Source: Devosia sp. (lineage in GTDB: Bacteria > Pseudomonadota > Alphaproteobacteria > Rhizobiales > Devosiaceae). Taken from it: a stretch of DNA of 64,000 nucleotides. The stretch spans positions 1 to 64,000 of the forward strand of contig NZ_JAFKHE010000013.1 of the NCBI RefSeq assembly GCF_017307495.1. Reading direction: 5' to 3'. Position numbers and translations under genes: made by a program. A model generated the notes under the pieces. That model searched no databases, had not been told where the DNA came from, and saw only the letters and a list, made by a program, of their open reading frames with translations. Of this stretch, positions 34,809 to 43,184 are shown piece by piece. Numbering within the stretch: the stretch's first letter is position 1; every line of letters begins with the position of its first letter.

Positions 34809-35571
34809 CCTCCTCGACACCGAGATAGGCCTCGATCACCTTCTGGTTGGACTGGATCTCCCTGGGCGTGCCCTCGGCGATCATGACGCCGTGGTCGAGG
34901 ACGCTGATCCGTTCCGAGATGCGCATCACGAGGCTGGTGTCGTGCTCGATCAGCAGCACGGCAATGCCGCGCTCGTCGCGAATGCGGCCGATCAGCCCGA
35001 TCAGCTCTTCCTTTTCGCCGGAGGTGAGACCTGCCGCCGGCTCGTCGAGCAGCAGCAGCTTGGGCTGCGTGGCGAGGGCCCGCGCGATCTCGACGCGCCG
35101 CTGCCAGCCGTAGGGCAGGGTGGTCGCCTCGCGGTCCCAGCCCTCGGTGATGCCGACGAAGCGCAGGCACGCCTCCGCGAAGTCCCGCGTCGCCGCCTCC
35201 TCGCGGCGCTGGGCCGGCAGCCGCAGGATCGCGTCGATGACCCCGGCCCCGGTGCGGCAGTGCTGCCCGGCCATGACGTTCTCGCGCACGCTCATCTCGC
35301 GGAACAGCCGTACGTTCTGGAACGTGCGGGCGATGCCGAGACGCGTCACCTGGTGCGGCTTCATCCTGAGCGTCTCGGTGCCGTCGAGGCGAACCGAGCC
35401 CTGCTGCGGCTTGTAGAAGCCGGTGATGCAGTTGAACAGCGACGTCTTGCCCGCTCCGTTCGGCCCGATCAGGCTGACGATGGCGCCTGCCGGCACGCTG
35501 AAATCGACCGCGTCGAGAACCCGCGATCCGGCAAAGCTGAGGCTGACGCCCTTGAGTTCGAGAAGGCTCAT
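34792..35571 (-). CDS. livG: Branched-chain amino acid-type ABC transporter ATPase (LivG)
   Basis: ATPase subunit of 259 residues: Walker A GPNGAGKTS, GIARTFQNVRLF at the Q-loop (LivG-typical), the divergent signature LPYGWQRRVEIARAL, Walker B LLLLDEPAAGL and switch VLLIEHD. The signature LPYG replaces LSYG as in other family members. Starts in a four-base overlap with livM. Confidence 0.92.
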   Translation of the reverse strand: MSLLELKGVSLSFAGSRVLDAVDFSVPAGAIVSLIGPNGAGKTSLFNCITGFYKPQQGSVRLDGTETLRMKPHQVTRLGIARTFQNVRLFREMSVRENVMAGQHCRTGAGVIDAILRLPAQRREEAATRDFAEACLRFVGITEGWDREATTLPYGWQRRVEIARALATQPKLLLLDEPAAGLTSGEKEELIGLIGRIRDERGIAVLLIEHDTSLVMRISERISVLDHGVMIAEGTPREIQSNQKVIEAYLGVEEDALDL

Positions 35572-36539
35572 CGCTTGCTCCTCACCGGCCAGATGCCGCT
35601 CGGGCGGAACAGCATGATCAGCAGCAGGCCCACGGCGAAGATCAGCAGCCTGAGGTCACCGAAGTCGCGCAGCAGCTCGGGGGCGAGAATGACGATGAAG
35701 GCACCGAGGATGACGCCCGGGATCTTGCCCATGCCGCCCAGGATCACGGCCATCAGGATCAGCACCGACTGGCGGAACGAGAAGCTCTCCGGCGAGATTG
35801 CCCCGAGATTGGCGGCAAAGAAGGCGCCGCCGATCGAGCCGTAGATGGCGCCGACGATATAGGCGGCAAGCTTGACCCGCACCCGGTCGATGCCCATCGC
35901 CTCGGCCGCATCCTCGTCGTGCCGGACGTAGAGCCAGGCGCGGCCCAGACGGGAGTTGGCGAGCCGCACGGAGGCGATGACGCCAAGGATCACGAGCACG
36001 CAGAACACGTAGTAGAAGTCGAGCGGCGTGCGGATGTGCCAGCCGAACAGCCATGGCGAGTCGATGCCGATCAGGCCGCTGGCGCCGCCCGTCTCGCGCA
36101 GGTTGCGCGCCGTGATGCGGACGATCTCGCCGAAGCCGAGCGTCACGATGGCGAGGTAGTCCGACCTGAGGCGCAGGGTCGGCGCCCCGATCACGACGCC
36201 GGCGATGATCGCGATCAGCACCGCAAGCGGCAAGGCCAGCCAGAAGTTGAGCCCGAAATGCAGCGTCGAGATGCCCACCGTGTAGGCCCCGACCGCGAAG
36301 AAGGCGGCAAAGCCGAGGTCGAGCAGCCCGGCATAGCCGACGACGACGTTGAGCCCCAGCGCCAGCAGCACGTAGAGCAGCGCGTTGGTGAGGATCACCG
36401 TGCCGTAGCTGCCGAACACGAAGGGCGCCGCGGCCATTGCGACGAGGATCACGGCGATCGCCGTCCACCGCTTGGCGGGCGTGTCGAGGATCGCGCCAAG
36501 ACCGCCCCAGGGACTCGGTCGTTCGGGGAACTGCGCCAT
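35568..36539 (-). CDS. livM: Branched-chain amino acid-type ABC permease (LivM)
   Basis: Inner-membrane permease of 323 residues with about nine hydrophobic segments. The ALGLNVVVGYAGLLDLGFAAFFAVGAY block and GRAWLYVRHDEDAAEAMGID coupling helix are LivM hallmarks. The start ATG overlaps the livH stop by one base (TGATG). Forms the channel together with LivH. Confidence 0.93.
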   Translation of the reverse strand: MAQFPERPSPWGGLGAILDTPAKRWTAIAVILVAMAAAPFVFGSYGTVILTNALLYVLLALGLNVVVGYAGLLDLGFAAFFAVGAYTVGISTLHFGLNFWLALPLAVLIAIIAGVVIGAPTLRLRSDYLAIVTLGFGEIVRITARNLRETGGASGLIGIDSPWLFGWHIRTPLDFYYVFCVLVILGVIASVRLANSRLGRAWLYVRHDEDAAEAMGIDRVRVKLAAYIVGAIYGSIGGAFFAANLGAISPESFSFRQSVLILMAVILGGMGKIPGVILGAFIVILAPELLRDFGDLRLLIFAVGLLLIMLFRPSGIWPVRSKR

Positions 36540-37453
36540 CACATGCGCTCCTGCTCGGGCTTGCCCAGCAGGCCCGTCGGCTTGAACACGAGGACGAGGA
36601 TCAGCACCGAGAACGAGAACACGTCCTTCCATTCGCTGCCCACGCCCGGCAGTTGCGTGCCGAAGCTTTCGAGCAGGCCGAGGATCAGGCCGCCCAGCAT
36701 GGCGCCCGGGATCGAGCCGATGCCGCCGATCACCGCTGCGGTGAATGCCTTCAGGCCGATCAGGAAGCCCATGAAGTACCACAGCGAGCCGTAATACGCG
36801 CCGGCCATCGTGCCGGCGGCGGCGGCCAGCGCCGAGCCGAGGAAGAACGTGACGGCGATCACCGCGTTGACGTTGATGCCCATCAGCCGGCTCATGTCCT
36901 TGTCGACCGCGATGGCCCGCATGGCGCGGCCATATTGCGTGCGCGAGACGAACAGCTCGAGCCCCAGCATCAGCGCGCCGGCGACGCCGACCAGCACCAT
37001 CTGGTTGTAGCTGATGAAGAGGCTGCCCAGCCGGACGCCCCCGAAGCCGAGGGCCGCGCCGAACGGTACGTACTGCCCCTTGGTCAGGGTGAGCATGCCG
37101 TTCTGCAGCACGAGCGAAACGGCGAGCGCGGTGATGAGGATGGAGAGGCGCGGCGCCGACAGCATCGGCGCGTAGGCGACGCGCTCGATGACCACGCCGA
37201 GGAAGCCGACGGCGATCATCGCCAGCACCATCGACACCGCGACGCCGAACCAGCCGGGGCCGAGGTAGGGGGCGAGGAAGGACAGCAGCAGGAAGCCGGC
37301 AAAGCCGCCGACCATGTAGAGCTCGCCATGGGCGAAGTTCAGCAGCTTCACCACGCCGAACACCATGGTGTAGCCCAGCGCCACCAGCGCATAGAACGAG
37401 CCCAGCACGATGCCGTTCAGCAGTTGGTTCGTGAAGATGTCGAAGATGGTCAC
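36539..37453 (-). CDS. livH: Branched-chain amino acid-type ABC permease (LivH)
   Basis: Inner-membrane permease of 304 residues. NGIVLGSFYALVALGYTMVFGVVKLLNFAHGELYM at the N-terminus and the coupling region GRAMRAIAVDKDMSRLMGIN identify LivH. About eight membrane helices. It lies 74 bases after the binding-protein gene. Confidence 0.93.
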   Translation of the reverse strand: MTIFDIFTNQLLNGIVLGSFYALVALGYTMVFGVVKLLNFAHGELYMVGGFAGFLLLSFLAPYLGPGWFGVAVSMVLAMIAVGFLGVVIERVAYAPMLSAPRLSILITALAVSLVLQNGMLTLTKGQYVPFGAALGFGGVRLGSLFISYNQMVLVGVAGALMLGLELFVSRTQYGRAMRAIAVDKDMSRLMGINVNAVIAVTFFLGSALAAAAGTMAGAYYGSLWYFMGFLIGLKAFTAAVIGGIGSIPGAMLGGLILGLLESFGTQLPGVGSEWKDVFSFSVLILVLVFKPTGLLGKPEQERM

Positions 37454-37527
37454 CGGCTCGCCTGCCTTTCAGCCAATCTCGCTGGATGGATCGGCGCCGG
37501 AGCGCCGATCCTGACTGCATCGGGCGA

Positions 37528-38637
37528 TTACTGGGCCAGCGTCCAGGCGCCGCCCTTGCCCTGCAGCACCACGAAGTTGGAGCGGGCCAGGGTCTTTTCG
37601 GGCGTGAACGAGATCGGGCCCGAGATCGTGTCGGTGAAGTTGGCGCCCTGCAGCGTCTCGATCACCTTGGCCGAGTCGGTCGTGCCGGCCGTGTTGATGG
37701 CCCAGGCGAGCAGCTTCATCGCGTCGTAGCTGAGCGTCGAATAGGGCCCGGGCGCTGCGCCGAACTGCTTCTGGTAGGCGTCGGCAAAGGCCTTGGCCTG
37801 GGGCAGGAACTCGGCGGTCGGGTTGGAGAAGGCGATCACGCCCTCGGCCGCAGGACCGGCGATCTTGAACAGCTCGGGCGAGTTGGACCCGTCACCCACC
37901 GCGATCAGGCCCTGGTAGCCGCGCTCGCGCAGCTGCCGGATCAACAGGCCGCCATCGGCATAGTAGGCGGTCCAGAACACGGCATCGGGGTTGGCCGAGG
38001 TAATGGCCGTCACGACCGCGGAATAGTCCTGCTCGCCCTTGTTGGTGACCTCGAAGTTGGTGACCTTGTTGCCGGCCGCTTCCCAGTTCTTCTTGGTGAG
38101 GTCGGCGAGGTCCTGCGAGTAGGCGTCGCCCTGGTTGATGATGGCGATCGACTTGATGCCCTTGCCGTTGAAGTACTCGATCGCCTTGGCCACCTGGTCG
38201 TTGCCGGTGGAGTTGATCATGAAGGCGTTGCCCGGATTCTCCGGGATCAGCTTGGTCGAGTTCGCCGCCGGAATGATCAGCGGGATCTTGGCGTCGCCAT
38301 AGATCTTGAGGGTCGGGATCGTCGCGCCGGAGCAATAGCCGCCGACCACGCCGACGACGCCGGACGCCGCCAGCTTGCTCGCCGCGTTCACCGCCAGCTG
38401 CGCATCGCAGCCGTCATCGCCGACGGTGGAGGTCAACTGCTTGCCCAGCACGCCGCCGGCAGCATTGATCTCGCCGATAGCGAGGTTCACGGCATTCGCC
38501 ATGTCCTGGCCGTAGGTGGCTTCCGATCCGGTGGTCGGCACCATGATGCCGATAGTCAACTTGTCCTGCGCGATTGCAGGCATGCCAAGCACGATGGCGA
38601 GGGCAAGCCCTGCCGCGGTCTTCATGACATTACGCAT
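37528..38637 (-). CDS. Periplasmic substrate-binding protein of the LIV transporter
   Basis: First gene of the hydroxyproline operon: a type I periplasmic binding protein of 369 residues. Signal peptide MRNVMKTAAGLALAIVLG...AIA, then KLTIGIMVPTTGSEATYGQDM, VVGGYCSGATIPTLKIY and NSPELFK. The start at 38637 has GGGAGA upstream and gives a proper signal; the frame continues upstream across the operator region. The ligand is inferred from the operon to be a hydroxyproline-type compound. Divergent from the gntR gene. Confidence 0.9.
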   Translation of the reverse strand: MRNVMKTAAGLALAIVLGMPAIAQDKLTIGIMVPTTGSEATYGQDMANAVNLAIGEINAAGGVLGKQLTSTVGDDGCDAQLAVNAASKLAASGVVGVVGGYCSGATIPTLKIYGDAKIPLIIPAANSTKLIPENPGNAFMINSTGNDQVAKAIEYFNGKGIKSIAIINQGDAYSQDLADLTKKNWEAAGNKVTNFEVTNKGEQDYSAVVTAITSANPDAVFWTAYYADGGLLIRQLRERGYQGLIAVGDGSNSPELFKIAGPAAEGVIAFSNPTAEFLPQAKAFADAYQKQFGAAPGPYSTLSYDAMKLLAWAINTAGTTDSAKVIETLQGANFTDTISGPISFTPEKTLARSNFVVLQGKGGAWTLAQ

Positions 38638-38652
38638 GGTGGTTCTGTCTCC

Positions 38653-38700
38653 CTGTTGACAGACGCATGGCTGCAATACTGCATGCATCTTGTCGACAAG
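38653..38700. promoter_or_regulatory. Paired palindromes, probable GntR operator
   Basis: Two related dyads lie in the 123 bases between divergent livK-like and gntR genes: CTGTTGACAG (38653-38662) and the exact 12-base palindrome CTTGTCGACAAG (38689-38700), 36 bases apart centre to centre. GntR/FCD regulators bind short palindromes of the TTGTnnACAA kind, so these are the best candidates for self-regulation and control of the operon. Confidence 0.6.
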
Positions 38701-38760
38701 GATGACTCCGCATTAACATCCGGTCAATCCCCACTGCCGGGGTCGGAAGACGTTCGACAC

Positions 38761-39498
38761 ATGACCGCCAAACCCAGCCTGATGACGCCAGGCGAACGGC
38801 CTGCCGCGACCCGTGTTCGGGGCTCGGGCGTGCAGACTGTCTACGACGCGCTGAAGCAGGCCATCGTCGAGCTCACCCTCGAGCCCGGCGCGCCGCTCGA
38901 CGAGGTGACGCTGGCCGAACGCTTCGACATGTCCCGGACGCCGGTGCGCGAGGCGCTGGTGCGGCTGGCCGCCGAAGGCCTGGTGACGCAGCTCCCCAAC
39001 CGCAACACCATTGTCGCGCCCATCGATTTCGGCCAGCTGCCGGTCTATTTCGAGGCACTCACCCTGATGTATCGCGTCACCACGCGGCTCGCGGCAGGGG
39101 GGCGCACCGAGCGCCAGCTCGAGACCATGCGGGGCATCCAGGCGCTCTATGCCGAGGCTGTCGAGCGCGACGACGTGCCGGGGATGATCGGTCACAACCG
39201 CGATTTCCATGCCGCCATCGCCGAAGCCGGGGGCAACCCCTATTTCACCGGCCTCTTCACCCGCATGCTCGACGAGGGGCGGCGCATCCTCAGGCTGTAC
39301 TACTACAAGAGCTTCAACGACCATCTGCCGCGCAAGTACGTCAACGAGCACGATGCGATCGTCGCCGCGATCGAGGCGCAGGACGCCGAGCTCTGCGACC
39401 GCCTCGCGGCCGAGCATGCCGACCAGATCGTCCGGCAGATCCAGCGCTACATCGCCACCAACCGCATCCGCGACCTGTCCCTCAAGACCTGGCCGTGA
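38761..39498 (+). CDS. GntR-family (FCD) transcriptional regulator
   Basis: DNA-binding regulator of 245 residues. N-terminal winged helix (about 20-90: VYDALKQAIVELTLEPGAPLDE, FDMSRTPVREALVRL) and C-terminal FCD ligand domain (about 95-230) with metal-site residues in DFHAAIAEAGGN and EHDAIVAAI. Divergent from the transport/catabolic operon, so it probably senses hydroxyproline or an intermediate and represses that operon. ATG 38761 is used; an in-frame ATG at 38683 would put the operator palindrome inside the gene. Confidence 0.9.
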   Translation: MTAKPSLMTPGERPAATRVRGSGVQTVYDALKQAIVELTLEPGAPLDEVTLAERFDMSRTPVREALVRLAAEGLVTQLPNRNTIVAPIDFGQLPVYFEALTLMYRVTTRLAAGGRTERQLETMRGIQALYAEAVERDDVPGMIGHNRDFHAAIAEAGGNPYFTGLFTRMLDEGRRILRLYYYKSFNDHLPRKYVNEHDAIVAAIEAQDAELCDRLAAEHADQIVRQIQRYIATNRIRDLSLKTWP

Positions 39499-39658
39499 CG
39501 CCCCCGCGGCGGCGTGGAAGGAGCGCGCAAGCGGCGACGGCCGCCCACCGCTGCCGCCCCCGTGAACGGGGGAGACGTGAGGTACGTGAACGGTGTATGC
39601 ACCATCCTCGCGTCTATCGGACCCGGGGACCGGGCCGGACTGAGGAGGAGGACACCCC

Positions 39659-40753
39659 ATGCAGCCCGTCGGCATCGGCATCATCGGCACCGGCAACATC
39701 TCGGATGCCTATCTCAAGGCGGCCGCGCAATTTCCCGTCATCCGCATTGTCGCCTGCGCCGACATCAACATGGATGCCGCCCGCGCCAAGGGCGCGACCT
39801 ACGGCATCGAGGCCGTCACCGTCGATGAGCTGCTCGCCGACCCGCGCATCGGCATCGTCCTCAACCTCACCACGCCGCAGCACCACGTGCCGGTCGGGCT
39901 GAAGGCCATTGCCGCGGGCAAGCATGTCTATTCCGAAAAACCGCTCGCCGTCGCATTCGCGGACGGGTTGCGCCTCGTCGAGGCGGCGGCAAAGGCAGGC
40001 CTGCGCGTCGGCTGCGCCCCCGACACCTTTCTCGGCGGTTCGCACCAGACCGCCCGCAAGGCCATCGACGCCGGTGCCATCGGCACCCCGCTCGCCGGTA
40101 CCGCCTTCATGATGGTCCCCGGCCACGAGCTCTGGCACCCCAATCCGGACTTCTACTACAAGGCCGGCGGCGGCCCGATGTTCGACATGGGGCCGTACTA
40201 TCTCACCTGCCTCGTCAACCTGCTCGGCCCGGTCAGGAGCGTGACCGGCGCCGCCAAGGCCTCCTACGACACCCGCACCATCGGCTCGGGCCCCCGCGCC
40301 GGCGAGAGCTTCGCCGTCGAGGTGCCCACCCATATCTCGGCGCTGCTGCAGTTCCACGACGGCGCTGCCGTTACCATCACCACCAGCTTCGACGTCTGGA
40401 AGCACGCCCACGGCCACATCGAGATCTATGGCAGCGCCGGCTCGATGCTGGTGCCCGATCCCAATCGCTTCGACGGCGCCGTGCAGGTCTCCGACAGGAA
40501 GGGCGACTGGACCGAGGTGCCCCAGACCCATCTCTATGGCGACGGCAACTACCGCATCCTCGGTCTCGCCGACATGGCCGAGGCCATTCTCGACAACCGG
40601 CCGCACCGCGCCAGCCATGAGCTCAGCCTGCACGTGCTCGAGATCATGGAGGCCATCCTGCGGTCTGCCGAGAGCGGCAGCCGGATCGAGCTCACCCATC
40701 CTGCCGGCCGTCCCGCCCCCATGCGCGACGACCTGCCGTTCGGCCAGCTCTGA
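39659..40753 (+). CDS. Gfo/Idh/MocA-family oxidoreductase
   Basis: NAD(P)-dependent oxidoreductase of 364 residues. The nucleotide-binding motif GIIGTGNISDAYL is at residues 7-19, ITEKP-type catalytic motif is YSEKPLA, and the conserved lysine of the family is present there. The C-terminal domain (about 130-360) has FYYKAGGGPMFDMGPYYL. Substrates in this family are sugars or inositols; no partner gene here points to one. It follows gntR by 160 bases on the same strand and may be a separate unit. Confidence 0.88.
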   Translation: MQPVGIGIIGTGNISDAYLKAAAQFPVIRIVACADINMDAARAKGATYGIEAVTVDELLADPRIGIVLNLTTPQHHVPVGLKAIAAGKHVYSEKPLAVAFADGLRLVEAAAKAGLRVGCAPDTFLGGSHQTARKAIDAGAIGTPLAGTAFMMVPGHELWHPNPDFYYKAGGGPMFDMGPYYLTCLVNLLGPVRSVTGAAKASYDTRTIGSGPRAGESFAVEVPTHISALLQFHDGAAVTITTSFDVWKHAHGHIEIYGSAGSMLVPDPNRFDGAVQVSDRKGDWTEVPQTHLYGDGNYRILGLADMAEAILDNRPHRASHELSLHVLEIMEAILRSAESGSRIELTHPAGRPAPMRDDLPFGQL

Positions 40754-41000
40754 CCGCCAGGTGGGGCAGGCTGGTCAAGCCGCGTGCCGCGGGCCGGGGA
40801 CATGCGCGGCTCGCTGTGCTGGGATCGTCTGTCACTCAATGTCCGCGCGGCCTGCGGTTCCGCGCGAAGCTTTCAGTCGGGCCAATACATCGCTAACCAG
40901 TTCGGCGCAAAGCATCGTCCACCTCCCGATCACATTTCCCATTCTGTTAACTTGGCGCTGCTTGGATGCGTTCAGGAGCAGAAGCTCCCGGGGGATTGAT

Positions 41001-42050
41001 GTGCACGTTCTGATGATCGACGACTCCAGGTCGAGCTTGGCGTTCCTCCGCCATGTCGTCGGGGCGCTCGACGACATCGAGATCGTCACTTGCCTGCGTC
41101 CCTCGCTCGGCCTTGCCGCTGCCGCGATGACGCAGTTCGACCTGGTGCTGGTCGATCACGTGATGCCGGAAATGGACGGCGTCGAAGTCACCCGCCGGCT
41201 GCGCGCCGAGGAACCCTATCGCCTCGTGCCGATCGTCATGGTGACCTCCGACAACTCCCCCGCCTTGCGGGTGCGGGCCATCGCCGCCGGCGCCACCGAC
41301 TTCGTCAACAAGCCCTTCGATACGACCGAACTGCAGGCGCGCGTCACCAACCTGCTGGCGCTGCGCCAGGCCCAGATCGAACTCGCCGATCGCGCTGCCT
41401 GGTTGGCGCGCGAGGTCGAGATGGCGACCCGCCACCTGGTGGCTCGCGAGGAAGAGATCATCTGGCGCCTCGCCCGCGCCATCGAGTACCGGGATGGCGA
41501 CACCGGCGGTCATGTGTCGCGCGTCGCCCAGGTCTCCTCGCTCATTGCCGAGGCCCTGGGGCTGAGTCCCGAGTGCTGCCGGCTGATCTACCTCGCCGCG
41601 CCGCTGCACGACATCGGCAAGATCGGCATCGCCGACGCCATCCTGGGCAAGCCCGGCAAGCTCTCGCCGGACGAGATGGCCGTCATGCGCCAGCACGTCA
41701 CCATCGGCGCCCGCATCCTCGAGAACGGGTCCTCGGAATTGGTGCGTACCGCCGAACTCATCACCCAGAGCCACCACGAGCGCTGGGACGGCACCGGCTA
41801 TCCCGATCGCCTGTCCGGCGCCGACATCCCCCTCGAGGCTCGCATCGTCGCCATCGCCGACGTGTTCGACGCGCTCTGCTCGGAGCGTCCGTACAAGAAG
41901 GCCTGGCCCGTAGCCGAGGCCTATCGGGAGATCCTCTCGCTCTCCGGCACGCATTTCGACCCGGCCTGTGTCGCCGCGTTCGAGAGCAGGTGGCCCCGGA
42001 TCCAGGCGCTGCTCGCCGAGCCCGCTGACCCGGTTCGCCTGGCCGGCTGA
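41001..42050 (+). CDS. Response regulator with HD-GYP phosphodiesterase domain
   Basis: Two-domain protein of 349 residues. Receiver domain (1-120) with D52 as phospho-acceptor (LVDHVMPEMDG) and TNKPFDT-type lysine. HD-GYP domain (about 150-340) with the HD pair in APLHDIGKIG, HHERWDGTGYP containing the GYP motif, and ADVFDALCSERPYK. Such proteins degrade c-di-GMP on phosphorylation. GTG 41001 is chosen with GGGGG upstream. It lies before the chemotaxis operon, separated by 436 bases, and could receive phosphate from CheA. Confidence 0.92.
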   Translation: MHVLMIDDSRSSLAFLRHVVGALDDIEIVTCLRPSLGLAAAAMTQFDLVLVDHVMPEMDGVEVTRRLRAEEPYRLVPIVMVTSDNSPALRVRAIAAGATDFVNKPFDTTELQARVTNLLALRQAQIELADRAAWLAREVEMATRHLVAREEEIIWRLARAIEYRDGDTGGHVSRVAQVSSLIAEALGLSPECCRLIYLAAPLHDIGKIGIADAILGKPGKLSPDEMAVMRQHVTIGARILENGSSELVRTAELITQSHHERWDGTGYPDRLSGADIPLEARIVAIADVFDALCSERPYKKAWPVAEAYREILSLSGTHFDPACVAAFESRWPRIQALLAEPADPVRLAG

Positions 42051-42486
42051 GTTCGCTTCAGTCCTGCGCAGTCACCGCAGCGCGTTCCCCGCGCTCTCAT
42101 CCGCCCACACGGCATTTGCCATTTGTGGTCAAGTAATGCGGATGCGATCAGAGTCATCGGCCGGTGTCAGTAACTCGCGGGCGATTGCGCATGAATCACG
42201 CCAGAGTCGAGTGGGGATCTCAATAGATTCAGGGATACCGGAAATCTGCCGAACAATACTTTCAACAATTGCATGAGATAGCGTCAATCAAATATCGCGC
42301 GTCAGTAATGCAGATTTAACTTATCTGGCCGAGCATCGGTGACGTTGGGGGGCGACGGCAAGTCCATTTGGACATGTGGCTGTCACCGGGCAGCGTGGCG
42401 CAATCGCCAGGCCGTCCGCATGGTCGCGTGCGCACCCCGAGTAATTGTATCGCAGAAGCATACTCAATCGGGGCAGAATAAACCCT
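42051..42486. other. Leader/promoter region of the chemotaxis operon
   Basis: 436 bases without a supported gene. The stretch 42120-42330 is markedly AT-richer than average, as expected upstream of a large operon. A short dyad GTCCATTTGGAC (42362-42373) is visible. I could not assign a -35/-10 pair or a sigma factor with confidence. Confidence 0.5.
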
Positions 42487-42819
42487 ATGACCGCAAATTA
42501 TCCGCGCCCGCTCGCCTTGAGCGGCGAGCTTTCATTGCGCTCGATTTCCGGGCTCCACACCCAACTCATTGAAGCGATCGACGGCCACGAGGCCGTCTTC
42601 ATCGGCACCGAGGCGGTCGACAGCATCGACATCGCCGCGCTGCAGCTGCTGGTCTCGGCGACGAAGACCGCCGCAGCCCGCGGCCGGCAGGTCAGCCTCG
42701 CTGCGCCCGACGGCGGACCGGTGGCGCGCGCCCTGGTGGCGGCGGGCCTGTTCACGCCCGCCGGCGTTCCCAAGGTCGCATCCCTTTCCTGCTGGACCAT
42801 CACCCGCGAGGCAGCATGA
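42487..42819 (+). CDS. STAS-domain protein of the chemotaxis cluster
   Basis: Single STAS (sulfate transporter/anti-sigma antagonist-like) domain of 110 residues: ALSGELSLRSISGLHTQL, the central VDSIDIAALQLLVSA with S46 in the position of the phosphorylated serine, and VARALVAAGL. First gene of the che operon; its stop overlaps cheY (ATGA). Similar small STAS proteins open che clusters in several alphaproteobacteria; the exact function is not established. Confidence 0.85.
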   Translation: MTANYPRPLALSGELSLRSISGLHTQLIEAIDGHEAVFIGTEAVDSIDIAALQLLVSATKTAAARGRQVSLAAPDGGPVARALVAAGLFTPAGVPKVASLSCWTITREAA

Positions 42820-43184
42820 CCAAGACGATCCTGACCATCGACGATTCCGCCTCCATCCGGCAGATGGTGGCGATGACGCTCAAGGGGGCCGGGCTCAGCG
42901 TGCTCGAGGCCGGCAACGGGCTCGAGGGGTACAACAAGGCGACCACCGAGACGGTCCACGCCGTCGTCACCGACCTCAACATGCCGGTGATGAACGGTCT
43001 GGAGTTCCTCAGGAAGTTCCGCCAGCACCCCGCCGGCAAAGGCATCCCGGTCATCCTCCTGACCACCGAGTCCGACGAGGAACTCAAGCGCCAGGCCCGG
43101 GAGTCCGGCGCCACCGGCTGGATCGTCAAGCCCTTCAAGCAGGACCAGCTGCTGAGCGTGATCAGAAAGGTGACTGGCGCATGA
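42816..43184 (+). CDS. cheY: Chemotaxis response regulator CheY
   Basis: Single receiver domain of 122 residues: acidic pocket D9-D10 (TIDDSAS), phospho-acceptor D53 (VVTDLNMP), T/S switch (LLTTES) and K106-type lysine in IVKPFK. Phosphorylated by CheA, whose gene overlaps by four bases. Output partner is either a flagellar switch or another effector; no flagellar genes are in the window. Confidence 0.94.
   Translation: MTKTILTIDDSASIRQMVAMTLKGAGLSVLEAGNGLEGYNKATTETVHAVVTDLNMPVMNGLEFLRKFRQHPAGKGIPVILLTTESDEELKRQARESGATGWIVKPFKQDQLLSVIRKVTGA

Noticed and set aside
38683..38760. Longer GntR protein starting at 38683
   Set aside because: It would place the exact 12-base palindrome within the coding region and adds a segment without similarity to the family.
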